Below are positions 11,736 through 23,760 of a stretch of DNA of 64,000 nucleotides, one piece after another. The notes beneath the pieces are model-generated. The model was not told the origin of the DNA and ran no database searches. It worked only from the letters and a program-made list of their open reading frames with translations. This stretch comes from Sequoia sempervirens (lineage: Eukaryota > Streptophyta > Pinopsida > Cupressales > Cupressaceae). How positions within the stretch are numbered: position 1 is the first letter of the stretch; each line of letters starts with the position of its first letter. The stretch spans positions 700,782,217-700,846,216 of the forward strand of contig VDFB02270651.1 in NCBI GenBank assembly GCA_007258455.2. The letters are read 5' to 3'. The position numbers were made by a program, and so were the translations under genes.

Positions 11736-13186
11736 AAGTAGACACACAATTTAGAGGACAGGTTTCTAACTGAACAGTTCACTAAACCTTCACAAAAAGG
11801 TTACATTTAATTAAACTAGGGCTCATAATATTTTGACAGTGTTGGAACCATATGTGCATTGAAGGATCCTAACTATGCCCTATAGCAATGGAACATAGGT
11901 AGTCACACATGTATTGAAAACTATAAAAACTAGAAAAGGGAATAAATCATGAAATTTCAAAATAGGGGAATTAACATAAATATACTACTTATGCTATAGG
12001 TACTTACTGCTCAATGCTGTAACTGTTAACTATTGAATCTGAACTTGCAACTATTAATACTTCTAACTTCTCCAGAGAATAGCTCAATGTAATGTAATAG
12101 GATGTAATTCATGCTATAGAATATCATTCATGAAATTCACATGCATATACTTGAAAACTTATCTTAAATGGATTTAGTAATGCAACATCTAATCTAGTGA
12201 CAAAAAATAAGGTGGGTTGACAATACCTCGAGTGGCCCTTGCTTGAGTTGTGCCCATAGAAGATATCAAATATGCACTACTTGATCAACAAATCATGACA
12301 ACAAACTAAACTCTTTTATTGCATGAAAAATGAACTTCTTATAGTTTTTCAAAAATCTCTAAGGATTTCTCATTCATCAGTACATATCTATTGCAACTTG
12401 ATAACATAAAACTAACAACAATGAACTATTAACTGGTAAAAAACATTACACTGCTAGATTTTCTTCTCAACCACAAAACCCAATATATACCTATTTGGGA
12501 AGAGTCTTATTCATTCAAGGAATGAAAAATAGAACATTAATGCATACATCCACTCTCCCTCAAGGATAGGGAGATGACTAGTCTTTGAAACAAAAAACCA
12601 TAAATATGAAATAGAAGAAGAAAAATCAAACTAGGACTCTGCCCCTAATGGTTAACTGCCATGATAGAGACATGTTTCCTAGAAACTATCACGTCATGGG
12701 TTACTCCTATTTGGAACATACTTCTTCTTCAAGTTTCCTTATTGGTGGATTAAAGTGTATTTATGGTGACTCATGGCTAACCATTCAATAGCCACCTTCG
12801 CTTTCCTTTGGAATTGTCGTGCTTCAATCATTCTGACTTCTCCCTTGCAACTATCCACAATCCTTTATTGCTGGCTAGAAATCTAGTTGTTATGGTCTAC
12901 AATCTTCTTGGTTGCAAGATGTTAGTTTTTCTACCAAGGCATTCACATTATTAACAATCACAATCAAATCATAAAAACATACTAAATCTTATGAACATTC
13001 ATACATCCACACAAGCATATATCAATATATCATATTTATATTTCCACATACTTAGGAACTTGTCAAAGTGCATAAAAGGCATATGAAAGATGTATGAAGT
13101 CTTGGAAATGTTTGTGAAACTTAGCAAATGAAATGATGAAAGCATAAACTAATGAAGGAAAAACTAGCCATTATCTAGACCCATCA
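11736..13186. other. Unassigned 1.45 kb block inside element C
   Basis: In intact copia elements the Gag zinc knuckle is followed by protease within a few hundred bases, but here 1.45 kb of non-coding AT-rich sequence separates them. A solo LTR, another insertion or an element intron would each explain it. I could not find matching target duplications or TG/CA ends. One hairpin-like stretch (ATGATAGAGACATGTTTCC...) lies near 12661-12700. Confidence 0.35.
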
Positions 13187-13991
13187 AGTACTTTTCCTTT
13201 AGATGCTAAACTAGATGAAGTTTATTTTTTAGAGATAGGAACCCCTTATTGCTCAAGTAGATGCTCAAGGTTATATAACCTTTTCTTCATACATTAATCT
13301 TTAGTATGCCCAGTTTTCTTGCAAAAAGCACACTTCACTTTTTTTGTTTTACCAATTTTTATTTCTTTATCACTTTATTTTGTTACAACAAGCACTTGTG
13401 GCTTTGAATGTTGTATTGCACCCATTTGAATCAATTTTTCTTGCTCCTTTGTGAGAGAAACAACAAAATCTAAGAGTGATAGCATAGTATAGCATGCACC
13501 AAAGGCATTCTTTGTTACATGGCAAGTAGAAACAAATACTAAATATTGAGGGCCCAATTTTGACAAGATATTTAGGACCAATTGTTCATCTTGTTTTTCA
13601 ATTCCGCTTTGTTTGAGTTGAAATCTTAGAAGATTTAATTTATTGAATATCTCTTGTATTATGTTGAATTCTTATGGATTACGACTTATCAATTCATTTT
13701 CCAATTGATGTCCCCTCATAACATCTTGCTTACCAATTTTTTTTTTAATGTTGTTCATGCATCATTAGGTGTTGTGGTAGAATTAATGTGAAAGAGAAGA
13801 TCATTAGAAATGAATGTACACAATGTGTCATAGGCTTCATCTTTATGAATATTCTACTTTCGTTTCTTAGTTGCTCTTGTAGTTTTAGGTTCCAAACCCA
13901 TAGTGACACGATGTAAACCTAATTTCTTAAGTTTAATCTCCATTGATTGCTTCTATTTATAGAAGTTAAATGGAGTTAGGATAATGTCCAT
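13187..13991 (-). pseudogene. Element C Gag (copia, UBN2-type)
   Basis: Begins at ATG 13991-13989 (MDIILTPFNFYK). Recognisable blocks follow: MEIKLKKLGL, then KQDVMRGHQL, a FNKLNLLRFQL helix, VLNILSKLGPQYLVFVS (the LLxSLPxxYxxF block) and LTKEQEKLIQ. The zinc knuckle CAFCKKTGHTKD-C lies at about 13350-13310, with a TAA in place of one residue. The frame ends near LASKGKVLDGSR. At least six stops or shifts make it non-functional. Confidence 0.65.
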
Positions 13992-14030
13992 ATTGAAAAA
14001 TAATACACAAGACAACCCCCTCGATCATGA

Positions 14031-14040
14031 CTTTGATCCC
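14031..14040 (-). other. Element C primer-site remnant
   Basis: GGGATCAAAG on the minus strand, 40 bases before the Gag ATG, where copia elements carry GGTATCAAAG/GGTATCAGAG. It implies that the 5' LTR of C starts just right of 14040. Confidence 0.4.
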
Positions 14041-14041
14041 T

Positions 14042-17000
14042 CCTAAATTTTGGCACTTTATAAGTTTTAGTGCATATATATATTTTTTAAAATAACGAAT
14101 AATGACACTTTATAATTGAGTGTGATATTGTTTTTCAATGAAATAGGCAAGTGATATTCACTTTTACAAAAGCATTACTCAATGTGAGTAGCTAATAAAA
14201 ATATAATAATCATTTATGCTTAATTTTGCACTTAGAAACTAAAAGTTTACCTTTTACAAGAGTAGACAAAAATTTATGTTTAGCAATACAATTTGCGCAT
14301 CATCTTCATGGTAGTTTTTCTATCTCAAAAAGAGCTTTCTAACGACTATTCACAATCGAAAATTCAACCTATAGTTTGAAAATCATGACAAAAAGAAAAA
14401 TACTCCCCCTTTTACAACACCTGATTCAATATTTGACCACCCTTTTGAGTATTAACAAAATTTTCATGGCTTTAATACTAACCACCAATGGTTAGAACAA
14501 TTTTGCAAGTTTAACAATAAATGTTATAAGCAAAATTTACTAAACAGATAGCAAACAAATGTTAACAAAAACATGCCAAGTGGAGTCGACCAAGTCAAAT
14601 GATCACTATAAATCTATACACATTACATGCACAGGAGTGGATGTTGCTTTGAAGTCAAGAGGATCATGGGCGTTTAGAATTTAATATATGGCACCATACA
14701 CCAAGAGCAATAGCAAATCTGTAGAATTTGTGGAAGTTGCATGGCATATGCAGTTAATAACTCGTAAAATAAAGAAGCCCCTACAAGTTACCTCTATAGA
14801 GGGACGCAACCAATGTTTAAAATGGAACCATGAAAGCTCAAGTAGGAAGGGAGGAGTCGCGTGGAATATGGGGTAGATACCTGGGAGGTCAAAATATTGC
14901 ACCAAAGATGGATGGTCACGTGGTTGGTGAGTAGAGGAGAATGTTGGAAGATAATGAAGGCCACGATTTCCTCTACTGCCACGCAGTTCTAAAAACAAAA
15001 AACCTCTGCACCTTTCACTCTCACACGTTGCGTTATCATTTTTCTTTTATGGCGAGATAGTGATCATTCAAACGCCTCTACTGATGCAATAGGTTATGCG
15101 GAGATTGATTTTGAGGACTCAAATTACTCTCTTTGCCATGCCTTTGTTGAAAATGGATAGTCTACCTTGTTTGGCCCACAACCCTGTTATTCATACAACC
15201 AACGTAGATCCACAAATGAAAAAAAAAGTTAATGGAACCAAAATATTGTTGTTTGACACAAATTGAGATGCCAAATATTAGTAGGTCGACCTAGAGAATA
15301 AGCCTACAAACACAGATATTTCATGCATTCCTATAGAGAAATCTCCTTGCAAAACCATTTTCAATTTAACTATGTAATAATACTAGGCCACAAATGAACC
15401 AGTTTTGCTCGGATATTGTGTTAGAGCCAAGATCAACTGGTCAAGCGATGGTACTTGGTTGAGTTGTAAAAGAATGCAATGCAAATGTAATTGAATAGAA
15501 TTGTGTGAAATCTTCAAATTAGAGGACGATGTATATGTATGAAGATGAGTTTGAGTCACGTGTAGGAGTACTCAATTCAAGGCGGCAAAGTTCCGCCAAG
15601 TGGAAAATGAGGAATGGCACACAACCTTGAAGAGTTCAACTACCTCTTCAAGTGACACATTGCTACATAAGTCGACTTAGTACATAAGTAAAATAAATAA
15701 TTAAATATTGACTATTTTACTCTAGCAAATTTATGATATTATTTTATAGATATTTCATGTTGATTTCAAATATATATGTTGTGCAAGTCATCTATCAAGT
15801 TGTGTTGTGTGGATATGACTAATATTTTAAATGAGCACATGTAGGTAAAACTTCTGCTAATGTTGGTTAAATTGAAAGATAGTTGATCTATGTATAAATA
15901 ACTCAACTTGGAAGTTCACATACATGTTCTCTCTTTATGAAATATTTTTACTTAGAAATTTAAATTAACCATTTCAAACATGATCGAGCTCCTCTTTATG
16001 TATAAAAATTAATGATATGTAATCGTGTATTCTACTAAAATAATTGATTGAACAATATTCAATTTTGCTAAAAAAGTAAAAAATTCTTAGAAAGGAAAAA
16101 TTATAAAGGAAAAAAAAGATGATCTAAACATTATTAGACACATGTAAAATAATTAAGAATCTAGAGTTATGATATATAGTTGTAATCCATATGTAAGAAA
16201 TGGATGATAAAATCTATTGATTGTGTATTCTTACTAGATGCCTAAGTATGAATATAAAAATCAAATACATCAATGTTGGAATATAAAAGAGTCTAGAGGA
16301 GTAGTAGAATTAGGAACATCCATGAGTGAGATATCCACGAGAAAATTATCTAAGATTGGAGGATCATCAAGATCTCCAATAGTGGAGTTAATAATTTATG
16401 TTAAATCCAAAATTCTAGATAGCAATTTACATTCCTATAAATCAACCAGTGTGAAATGAAGGAAATTTATGCCTTTAATGCTACCCATAAGACTTGAGAT
16501 CCACAATCCTTGTAAAAAAAGGCACTCCACCCATCGATGGTTAAAATTTAGGAAATACATCCAAGATATAATGGATAAAGGAGAAATCAATATTAAAGGA
16601 AATGAACCCACCCTATAAGGTGAAAAATTAGTGATGCAAGGGATCTAAATAGCCAACACATGATCAAGTCTTCTCATGGATGAAAAATTTAAAATCTCAC
16701 TATCTATCTAACAATATATTTGAATATTATTTTTAATGTAACACAAATCCTATCCAAATTCACATTTTCCTTAAAAACATCTCTTACCACCAATTATCCT
16801 TCATTGACCCTATGATTCATATCACCAACATTAACCATCCACCATCTAAATGTATCACCCTCAACCAAGAAAATCACACATTAGTTGACATAAATTTTAC
16901 AATGATAAAACTATCATCACCTTCACGAGACTCTAATATTTAAGATTTTCCTAATGGATCAAAATAGGATTTAAAATTGATTTAGATATGTATCAACATA

Positions 17001-17295
17001 TCATAAAGCACCCATCCAAATACCTAAAATAATTGCATGTGAAAGGTCTAAATCCTAAGATCAATCTAGTATTTGAAGTCCCAAAAGTTTGTATAAATCT
17101 AAGAATCCAATTTTCATAATTACAAGAAACTCAAATATCTAAAAAAATTTAACAAATTCGTTCAAATAAATTCAATATAGCAATATGAATACCCAATCCA
17201 AAATATAAATTCACGATTTCTAGGATTATATAAAAATATGAAATATCCTAGAAACAACCAAGTCTAAAATTTTAAAAATCCAAATGTATCATCAT
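14042..17295. other. Unassigned AT-rich sequence, start probably element C LTR
   Basis: The first several hundred bases should be the 5' LTR of C, but no second copy exists in the window to fix its end. Short open frames at 14681-14998 and 16238-16459 show no motif I recognise. Two CACGTG-containing words (about 14917 and 15558) are the only regulatory-looking sites seen. Confidence 0.3.
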
Positions 17296-17677
17296 CTAAT
17301 CCAACAAAATTTTCAAATTTAGATCACAACATGGAATCAAATTATTTGAATTCTTATATAATAAAATATTCTTAAACTTTCGCCCATGTGTCCTCGGGTT
17401 CCATAGTCTATGCCAAAGGGGGCTAGATTCGACACATGGGCTTTTGGAGTCTAATTGAGCAAATTGGCAGTTGAAGATTGGTGTGGCGTCATCAATGCTT
17501 TTATTGGCTTGTATCCCAACAACTCTGAAGCGTGCGAAATTTCCATTCATTTGGATGATGAGTTGGGGACGTTGTGTGAAGTACACCTAGAGTTAGAGAT
17601 TGGATGACGTTCCTTTGTACTTAGCATACAAATTATGATTGCAGCACAAGATCTATATTGATTTCTCTGTGCACTAC
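17296..17677 (-). pseudogene. Old minus-strand coding remnant, downstream half
   Basis: A 96-codon open stretch (17586 to 17296; YFTQRPQLIIQMNG...) continues, in the same frame, the open stretch at 23389-23108 once element G and one ACTAC are removed. Stops occur in the 50 codons around the junction. No family is recognised. It may be part of an extra (env-position) frame of an older retrotransposon, but that is a guess. Confidence 0.4.
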
Positions 17678-18665
17678 TATTGGAAAAATGAAGAACATAT
17701 CATTATGCAACTTTTGTGTTGTCATTGATGTCACCATGTTATATGAGTTACAATTGCAAGTTTAAGTTCAAGCTTGATCCGGTATGTAGTTATTATCCTT
17801 TGGTACTTTGGTCTGCAATCCTCCGCTACTGAATATCATATCTTGCGGTTTTGGGAAATGGTTTTTTGGATGTTATAAGGTTGTATGTTCAGAATATCAT
17901 GTGCTCAAGTGCTCGTATGGAAAGTTGGCATTATTCTATTGTTGCATTTTGGTATTAGGTCTATCTCTGGTTGACCTAATGTATAGTTGATGTTATAATG
18001 GATTAATTTTGTACTGCAGATGTATGTGTGACCTATCTTAGGTCCATACTGACATGTTGTAGCATGTTGCATGCTTGAATTGTTTTTGGAAAGGTTTTGT
18101 ACATGCTTGAAGCTGATAGTCAATCTTTTTGGTGAATAAGGGATGCATCTAATTAGGCTGACCTAATTGATGCTTGTGGATGAATCATCTATATATACTG
18201 CACAGTTTTGAGATTGATTGTGAGTTGTGAAGTGCGAAGAGAGACAAGTATGCAAAAATGATGAAGTGTGTAAAGTCAGTTTACTGAGTATCAAAGGAAC
18301 TAAATCAACACTTGTTAGGTGTAACTTTATTAGTTCATTTTTTGGTTGTAAGCCATTTTGTTATTGTATCTTTTATAGGAAATGAGCCTCCCATTTTGGA
18401 CAATGAGTCCTGGCAATGAGCCAACCTAAGTAATATCTTATCACCAGTTATACTAGATATTGTGAGCTAATCCTCATTGTGGTTTTTCCCATTTTGGGTT
18501 TTCCACATAAAAATCCTAGTGTTCACATGTTGTGTGCTTTTATGTTCTGCTAATGCTCTTGCTCATTCTTACTGTTATATGCATTGGAGTAATTGGATGG
18601 TGTTTGTTCAATAAGTTTAAGAAGATACTGATTCACCTCCCTCTTAGTATCTTGGGTATTCAACA
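17678..18665 (+). repeat. Element G 5' LTR
   Basis: Starts TATTGGAA (TG mutated to TA) and ends GGGTATTCAACA, matching 22093-23094. A TATA box (TATATATAC) lies at 18190-18198, followed by GAGATTGATTGTGAGTTG, presumably near the transcription start. Confidence 0.85.
18190..18198 (+). promoter_or_regulatory. Element G 5' LTR TATA box
   Basis: CATCTATATATACTGCACAG, with the equivalent CATCTATATATATTGAACAG at about 22618-22637 in the 3' LTR. Confidence 0.45.
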
Positions 18666-18667
18666 AT

Positions 18668-18679
18668 TGGTGTCAGAGC
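18668..18679 (+). other. Element G primer-binding site (initiator tRNA-Met type)
   Basis: TGGTGTCAGAGC, one base from the canonical TGGTATCAGAGC of copia elements, two bases after the LTR end. Confidence 0.8.
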
Positions 18680-18715
18680 TTGGTTCCTCTGAAGAAGCCT
18701 AACAACTTGAGGAAG

Positions 18716-19793
18716 ATCTTAAAGATTGAACAAATGGATGAAAAAGAACTCCAGGCTACTCTTGAAGATCTTGATAAGGTTGAAAATGAAAAAAAAGATT
18801 TGAAATAAAATCTTGATGAGGCAAATGAATGCATCTGGAAATTGAAAGAGAAATTGAAGAAATTCAAAGAAAGACATAGAGAAGTGAGTGAGAAATTAAA
18901 AAGCAAATGAAGAGATCATGGATTGAAGGTGCAAGTGGAGGAAAAGAAGAGAATTGAAGATTGTCTAAATACAGTGGTGAAAAGCAAGACTGATTAATGC
19001 ACAAGGCTTGAACAAGAAGTGGTAAACCTGAAAGCAAATTTGGAAAAGGCCAAACTCTGTGAAGATAAGTTCAAAACAAGCTCCACCAAGCTTGATGAGT
19101 TGATTGCAGGACAAAAACCAAGTAAAGACAAAGGTGGTTTGGGAATGGAAGGAGGTGAAAGCTCAAAGGCTATGTAGACCCCAAACACAGTGGATAATCA
19201 AAAGACTCAAGATAAAGGAAAACAAAAAAGAAATCCAAGAAGCTTTGCTAGAAGACCACCTATCAGACAACCAAATGATCAAAGGTACCCATCTTTCAAT
19301 GGTGTTTGCTTTTCATGCAATAAATTTGGTCACAAAGAAACAAAGTGTAGAAGTAGAATAAACCACTATGCTAGTTCCTTCTCTGGATAATGTTTTACAT
19401 GCAAGAAAGTTAGACATAGAGCTAGTGAATGCATAAATCAGATGATGAATTGGTTTAATGGAGGAAGAATGAATTAATCTTTGTTGGCTACTACTATACA
19501 TGTAATAAGTTTGGACACAAAGAAAATCAGTGTAGATCAAGGGTTAATGGAGGTCAAACAAATCAAAAAAATGTTGTTTGCTACAACTGCAATAAACTCG
19601 AACACATTTCAAGAGTATGCAAAAGTAAAGGGGGAAAACAATTTGATCCGGTAAAGAAGAATGAACCAGTGAAGACAATTGACAAGAATGAAGTTAAACA
19701 AGAAATGAACAAGACATGGAAGAAGAAAGAAGAGTCAGAAAAATCAAATGTGTTTGTGCCCTCATCTGGTGTAGACAATTCCTCTGGTAATTA
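18716..19793 (+). pseudogene. Element G gag-like coiled coil with four zinc knuckles
   Basis: Starts downstream of the primer site with a Lys/Glu-rich coiled coil (MDEKELQATLEDLDKVENEK; 18734-19080), then KLDELIAGQKPSKDKGGLG, a block typical of SIRE-type copia Gag. Four CCHC units follow: CFSCNKFGHKETKC (about 19307-19348), CFTCKKVRHRASEC (about 19391-19432), a frame-shifted YTCNKFGHKENQC and CYNCNKLEHISRVC (about 19582-19620). The usual N-terminal UBN2 domain is missing, unlike in element E. Stops at about 18807, 18909, 18997 and elsewhere make it a pseudogene. RNA-binding nucleocapsid function is inferred. Confidence 0.7.
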
Positions 19794-20261
19794 GACCCAA
19801 CATGGTCTTAGGGGGAGCATTAATAGAAAAAAATTCAACCTCCCCCGGATATCTAGTGTGTCAGTTGTTGGCATGAAGATATGTTGTAGAGAATGAATAA
19901 ACAAAGGTTATGCAAAAGGAACTAGAAGAAAAGTTGCAGGCATGATCATTTGCGGAGCAAATTAGGGTTTTTTAGTGTAGTGAAGAAGGTTTTTTTACCA
20001 ACTTTTTGAATTATGTTGCATTTAATGTGAATTAGGGTAGATCATTGATTTATAAAGTAGATTTGTAAGGCATTTTGATCACTTGTGCATTTGAAGAAAG
20101 TGGAGAGTGATTTGGAGCATTCTTGAGGCAATTTGGAGAGTGAGTTATGCAAACCCTAATTTCAATTTTTGCAAAGGAAAAAGGTATTTTATTCTTCTGA
20201 GTTGTTGTGGGTTGGTGTGAATCTTCTTTCTAAAATCATTTTGAGCTCAATTTGTGGAGAA

Positions 20262-21895
20262 ATGGCAACTCGTGTAGTCGTAAATGTGTCTGAAAGACCT
20301 AGACCTTCCTACAAAAATTATTCCATGAAGGTTTTCGAAGACGACCTTTGGGCGCCTTCTCATCGATTCCTCACAATTTCATGCCCACTGAAGACACTAG
20401 AATGTACATCCATGTTAAAACTGAGGAGTATAATCACAACAAATTGATAGATATATGGCAGAATGAGCTCACCAGGGATGATTTCTTGATAAAACCTGAG
20501 TATGCAAATATTATTACGAAGAAGTTGGATCAATGGAATTAATTTCCTAAATTTAGTTCCGCTATTGATGACAAATATGTTAAATCAACTCTTAGCAGAA
20601 TGCATGATAGGTTTTTGTGGATAGACAGACCTCACCTTATAACCAAGGAAGTGATTAAGGAAGTTTCTGGACTTGGTGATACAAGCATTCCTTTGGATAC
20701 AAATGTTGCAAATATCCTTCCAGAAAAAAAGTGCTACAAATGATCCTTTGAAGATAGAAAAGAAGAATGAGGAAGAAGTTGAACTAGATAAGCTTGATAT
20801 TGATCCTCCAATACAAGATGAAGAAGAAAAAGATAAAGATGAAGGTGAAAGGAATGAAGAAGGAAATAGAGATAAAGTTGAAAAGAAGAAGGAAAAGTAG
20901 AGGAAGAAAAGGTAGAGGAAGAAGAAAGAGTAGAGGAAGAAGAAAGAAATGGGGAATCTACTAGGAAGAATGAAAAAGATCAAAGGAAGGTTGTAGAATC
21001 TTGAAGGTCCCCCAGAGAATCCTCTTTCGACGATGATGTATTGAAAGGCTTGTTATCCAAGAAAATTAGGTTCCAACTGGTGATTCCTCTAAAACTTCTA
21101 CAACTCCCCATGATTCAAGGTAGTGTGGATTTGGACAATATTTCTCCCATTCTCAAGTTGGTGTTAGGGAATGCATTGCATGCATCTGGAAGAAAAGAAA
21201 TTCTGGAAACACATCAGAAGGGGACAAAGATTATTGATGATGCCCTAAAATATTTGTAGGAGACCACCCCTGATACATCAATGGATACATCTCTTACTCC
21301 GATAGAGAATCTGAAACTTCTATTGGACTCCTTTAAGGAGTATGCCTCCGAACCTGGTGAGAAGACAAGGCAAGAGATTGAGGAGAAAATGGCAGAGAAA
21401 AGGATTTTAGAACTTCATGATAAGTGTGCTCTGGCACACACCAATGTGAAAAAGAGCCTAGAAGTTGTGCAAGCTTATGAGTATGAAGCAAATACTATAT
21501 TTTCTTACTACATAAAGTGGTTGGATGCCATACAAAATATCAAAGTTCTCATGGACTCCATTGAGTCCCAGTTGATAGTTGTTTCCAGTACTTACAGTGT
21601 ATCCAAAGACAGAGACATGCCAACCTGGAATGTTATCTTTGCTCACAAAGAAAAAATATTTATTCTACAGAAGCAAAAGGAAGAGATCACCAGAAGATTC
21701 AGTCATTTAGGTAACCTTGTGAGAATGGAGTACACTTTGGTTGCCAATGCTTTGGAAAATGCAGAAAGGCTAGAGAAGATCAATCTGACTCTAGGTACTC
21801 CAGATGATGTAGAAGAAAGTCTAATAGAATTAAAATATTTGAACAAAATGCTAATATCTGCTAAGAAGAGTTGGGAGAATGGCAAGACAACATAG
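20262..21895 (+). pseudogene. Element G second ORF (env-position coiled-coil protein)
   Basis: Starts MATRVVVNVSERPRPSYKNY. Frame pieces then read PTEDTRMYIHVKTEEYN, HDRFLWIDRPHLITKEVIKEVSGLG and a Glu/Lys-rich acidic linker (20750-20950). A long helical C-terminus is open from 21281 to 21895 (204 codons; SLTPIENLKLLLDSF...). No signal peptide or membrane segment is evident. The 'I/V-T-x-E-x-I-x-x-V-x-G-L' block is one I associate with extra frames of plant LTR elements. Function unknown; several frameshifts and a TAG at 21257-21259. Confidence 0.5.
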
Positions 21896-21979
21896 CAAGG
21901 TATTCTCAAGGAGCTTCAAGGATTGCCATCCTCTGGGTAATGCTTTTTCAGTTTTCATATTTTTGGGACGCCCTTTGTC

Positions 21980-22092
21980 CTTGATGTCAAAGGGGGAGAG
22001 AAGGTTATGAAGAGAAAAAGGGGAGAGTGTGTTGCATAGGAGGTTTGTAAATTCTTTTGGCACATATTTCCATCAATGACAAAGGGGGAGAT
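21980..22092 (+). other. Element G purine tracts before 3' LTR
   Basis: GATGTCAAAGGGGGAGAGAAGG (about 21984), AAAAAGGGGAGAG (about 22016) and GACAAAGGGGGAGAT (22078-22092). The last abuts the 3' LTR and is the likely plus-strand primer. Two tracts of the same kind occur in element E on the minus strand (27251 and 27109). Confidence 0.65.
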
Positions 22093-23094
22093 TGTTGGAA
22101 GAATGAAGAATACAATATCATTATGTAGCTTTTTTGTTGTCATTGATGTCATCATGTTATATGAGTTGCAATTGCAAGTTTAAGTTCAAGCTTGATCTGA
22201 TATTCTGAACTAGTATGCAGTTATTATCCTCTGGTATTTTGGTCCACAATCCTCCACTGCTGAATATCATATCTTGCGGTTTTGGGAAATGGTTTTTTAG
22301 ATGTTAGAAGGTTGTATGTTTAGAATCTCATGTGCTCAAGTGCTCGTATGGTGAATTGGAATTATTCTATTGTTGCATTTTGGTATTAGGTCTATCTCTA
22401 GACGACCTAATGTATAGTTGATGTTATAACAAATTAATTTTGTATTGCAGATGTATGTGTGACCTATCTTAGGTCCATGTAGACATGTTTTAGTGTGTTG
22501 CACACTTGAATTGTTTTTGGAAAGGTTTTGTACATGCTTGAAGTTGACAATCAATCTTTTGGGTGAATAAGGGATGCACCTAATTAGGCCGACCTAATTG
22601 ATGCTTGTAGATGAATCATCTATATATATTGAACAGTTTTGAGATTGATTGTGAGTTGCAAAGTGTGAAGAGAGACAAGTATTCAAAGATAATGAAGTTT
22701 GTAAAGTTAGTTTACTAAGCATCAAAGGAACTGAATCAACACTTGTTAGGTGTAACTTTATTAGTTCATTTTTTGGTTGTAAGCCATTTTGTTATCGTAT
22801 CTTTTGTAGGCAGTGAGCCTCCCATTTTGGACAGTGGGTCCTGGTAGTGAGCCACCCTTTGTAATATCTTATAACCGGTTATACTGTATTATGAGCTAAT
22901 CCTCACCATGGATTTTCCCATTTTAGGTTTTCTACGTAAAAATCCTAGTGTTCATGTGTTGTGTGCTTTTATGTTTTTCTAATGCTCTTGCTCATTCTTA
23001 CTATTATATGCATTGGAGTAATTGGATGGTGTTTGTTCAATAAGTTTAAGAAGATACTGATTCACCCCCCTCTCAGTATCTTGGGTATTCAACA
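22093..23094 (+). repeat. Element G 3' LTR
   Basis: TGTTGGAAGAATG... to ...GGTATTCAACA, a copy of 17678-18665 with an added GATATTCTGAACTA-like segment near 22199. Followed by the target duplication ACTAC. Confidence 0.85.
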
Positions 23095-23099
23095 ACTAC

Positions 23100-23760
23100 T
23101 TGGTGGACTATAGTTGCATTGTGACTAGATTTGAACGACACCATACGTGTGAATCAATTACACCCCCAATTTTAAATTGTGAGATGAAGCCTATATTTCT
23201 CAGTTTGGTGACAATGGATACTCCCATTAGGATGAGAAGTTCAAAAAAGCAATCTACCTTTCTCGGCTTCATCATGGATTCCAAGTTGAAGAAGATTTGT
23301 CTTGGCAAGGATATATTCATGGTGGAAGTTGTGTGGATGGTGCTTAACAAGGATTTCTCTTCCACATCCAATAGATATCGGGAAAACACAGATATCTCCT
23401 CCTGATTCGTTGAGTCACTGCTAGATTTGGAATTGCCAAAGGTTCACTACTTGCTCCTCCTCCATCTGGTCTTCAAGTCATCATTCTACTAGAAGATATT
23501 GACATTGTCTCTCTAGCGGATGTTGGTTTCAGGATACCCTGGACCAATGATATAGACAAAATGTTTTGCTAGGGCGTTGAAGTCGAGCATCAACCTTTTC
23601 TGCTAAATTTGGTGGGTCTTGGTCTGAATTTCCATCACCACTGGGCTAGGATTAGCTGCGACTTCTTGTGTCATCATCTTGGGGTGTTCGAAGTCAAAGA
23701 CCTAGTATGGCTCAAATATTTTTCCGCTTTGGTGGAGGATGGGAAGTTTTATGATGAAAA
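23100..23760 (-). pseudogene. Old minus-strand coding remnant, upstream half
   Basis: A 93-codon open stretch (23389-23108: SRYLLDVEEKSLLS..., ...LMGVSIVTKLRNIGF) with weaker coding character upstream to about 23760. The frame runs across the G insertion site into 17586-17296. Product not recognised. Confidence 0.4.

Larger units (their letters stand above)
2346..14040 (-). mobile_element. Element C: decayed Ty1/copia element, interrupted
   Basis: A minus-strand copia element is recognised from Gag (13991 to 13187), a CCHC knuckle, and a protease motif that is split by element B. A primer-site-like GGGATCAAAG lies at 14040-14031, so its 5' LTR should start just to the right. Only Gag and protease are visible. 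The sequence past 2364 is replaced by element A's LTR, so the rest of pol is presumably left of the window. Removing B and one copy of its 5-base duplication restores the protease frame exactly. Confidence 0.65.
17678..23094 (+). mobile_element. Element G: SIRE-like copia derivative without pol
   Basis: A 5.4 kb element with LTRs of 988 and 1002 bases and a perfect 5-base duplication ACTAC (17673-17677 and 23095-23099). Contents: TGGTGTCAGAGC primer site, gag-like coiled coil plus CCHC knuckles, a second reading frame in the place where SIRE/Maximus elements carry an env-like gene, and AAAGGGGGAGA purine tracts. No protease active site, integrase or RT is present. The 3' ends of its LTRs (CCCCCTCTCAGTATCTTGGGTATTCAACA type) match those of element E. 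Confidence 0.85.

Noticed and set aside
11736..13186. Solo LTR or element intron in C
   Set aside because: Neither TG/CA ends with a target duplication nor a convincing splice-site pair could be found, so it is listed only as an unassigned block.
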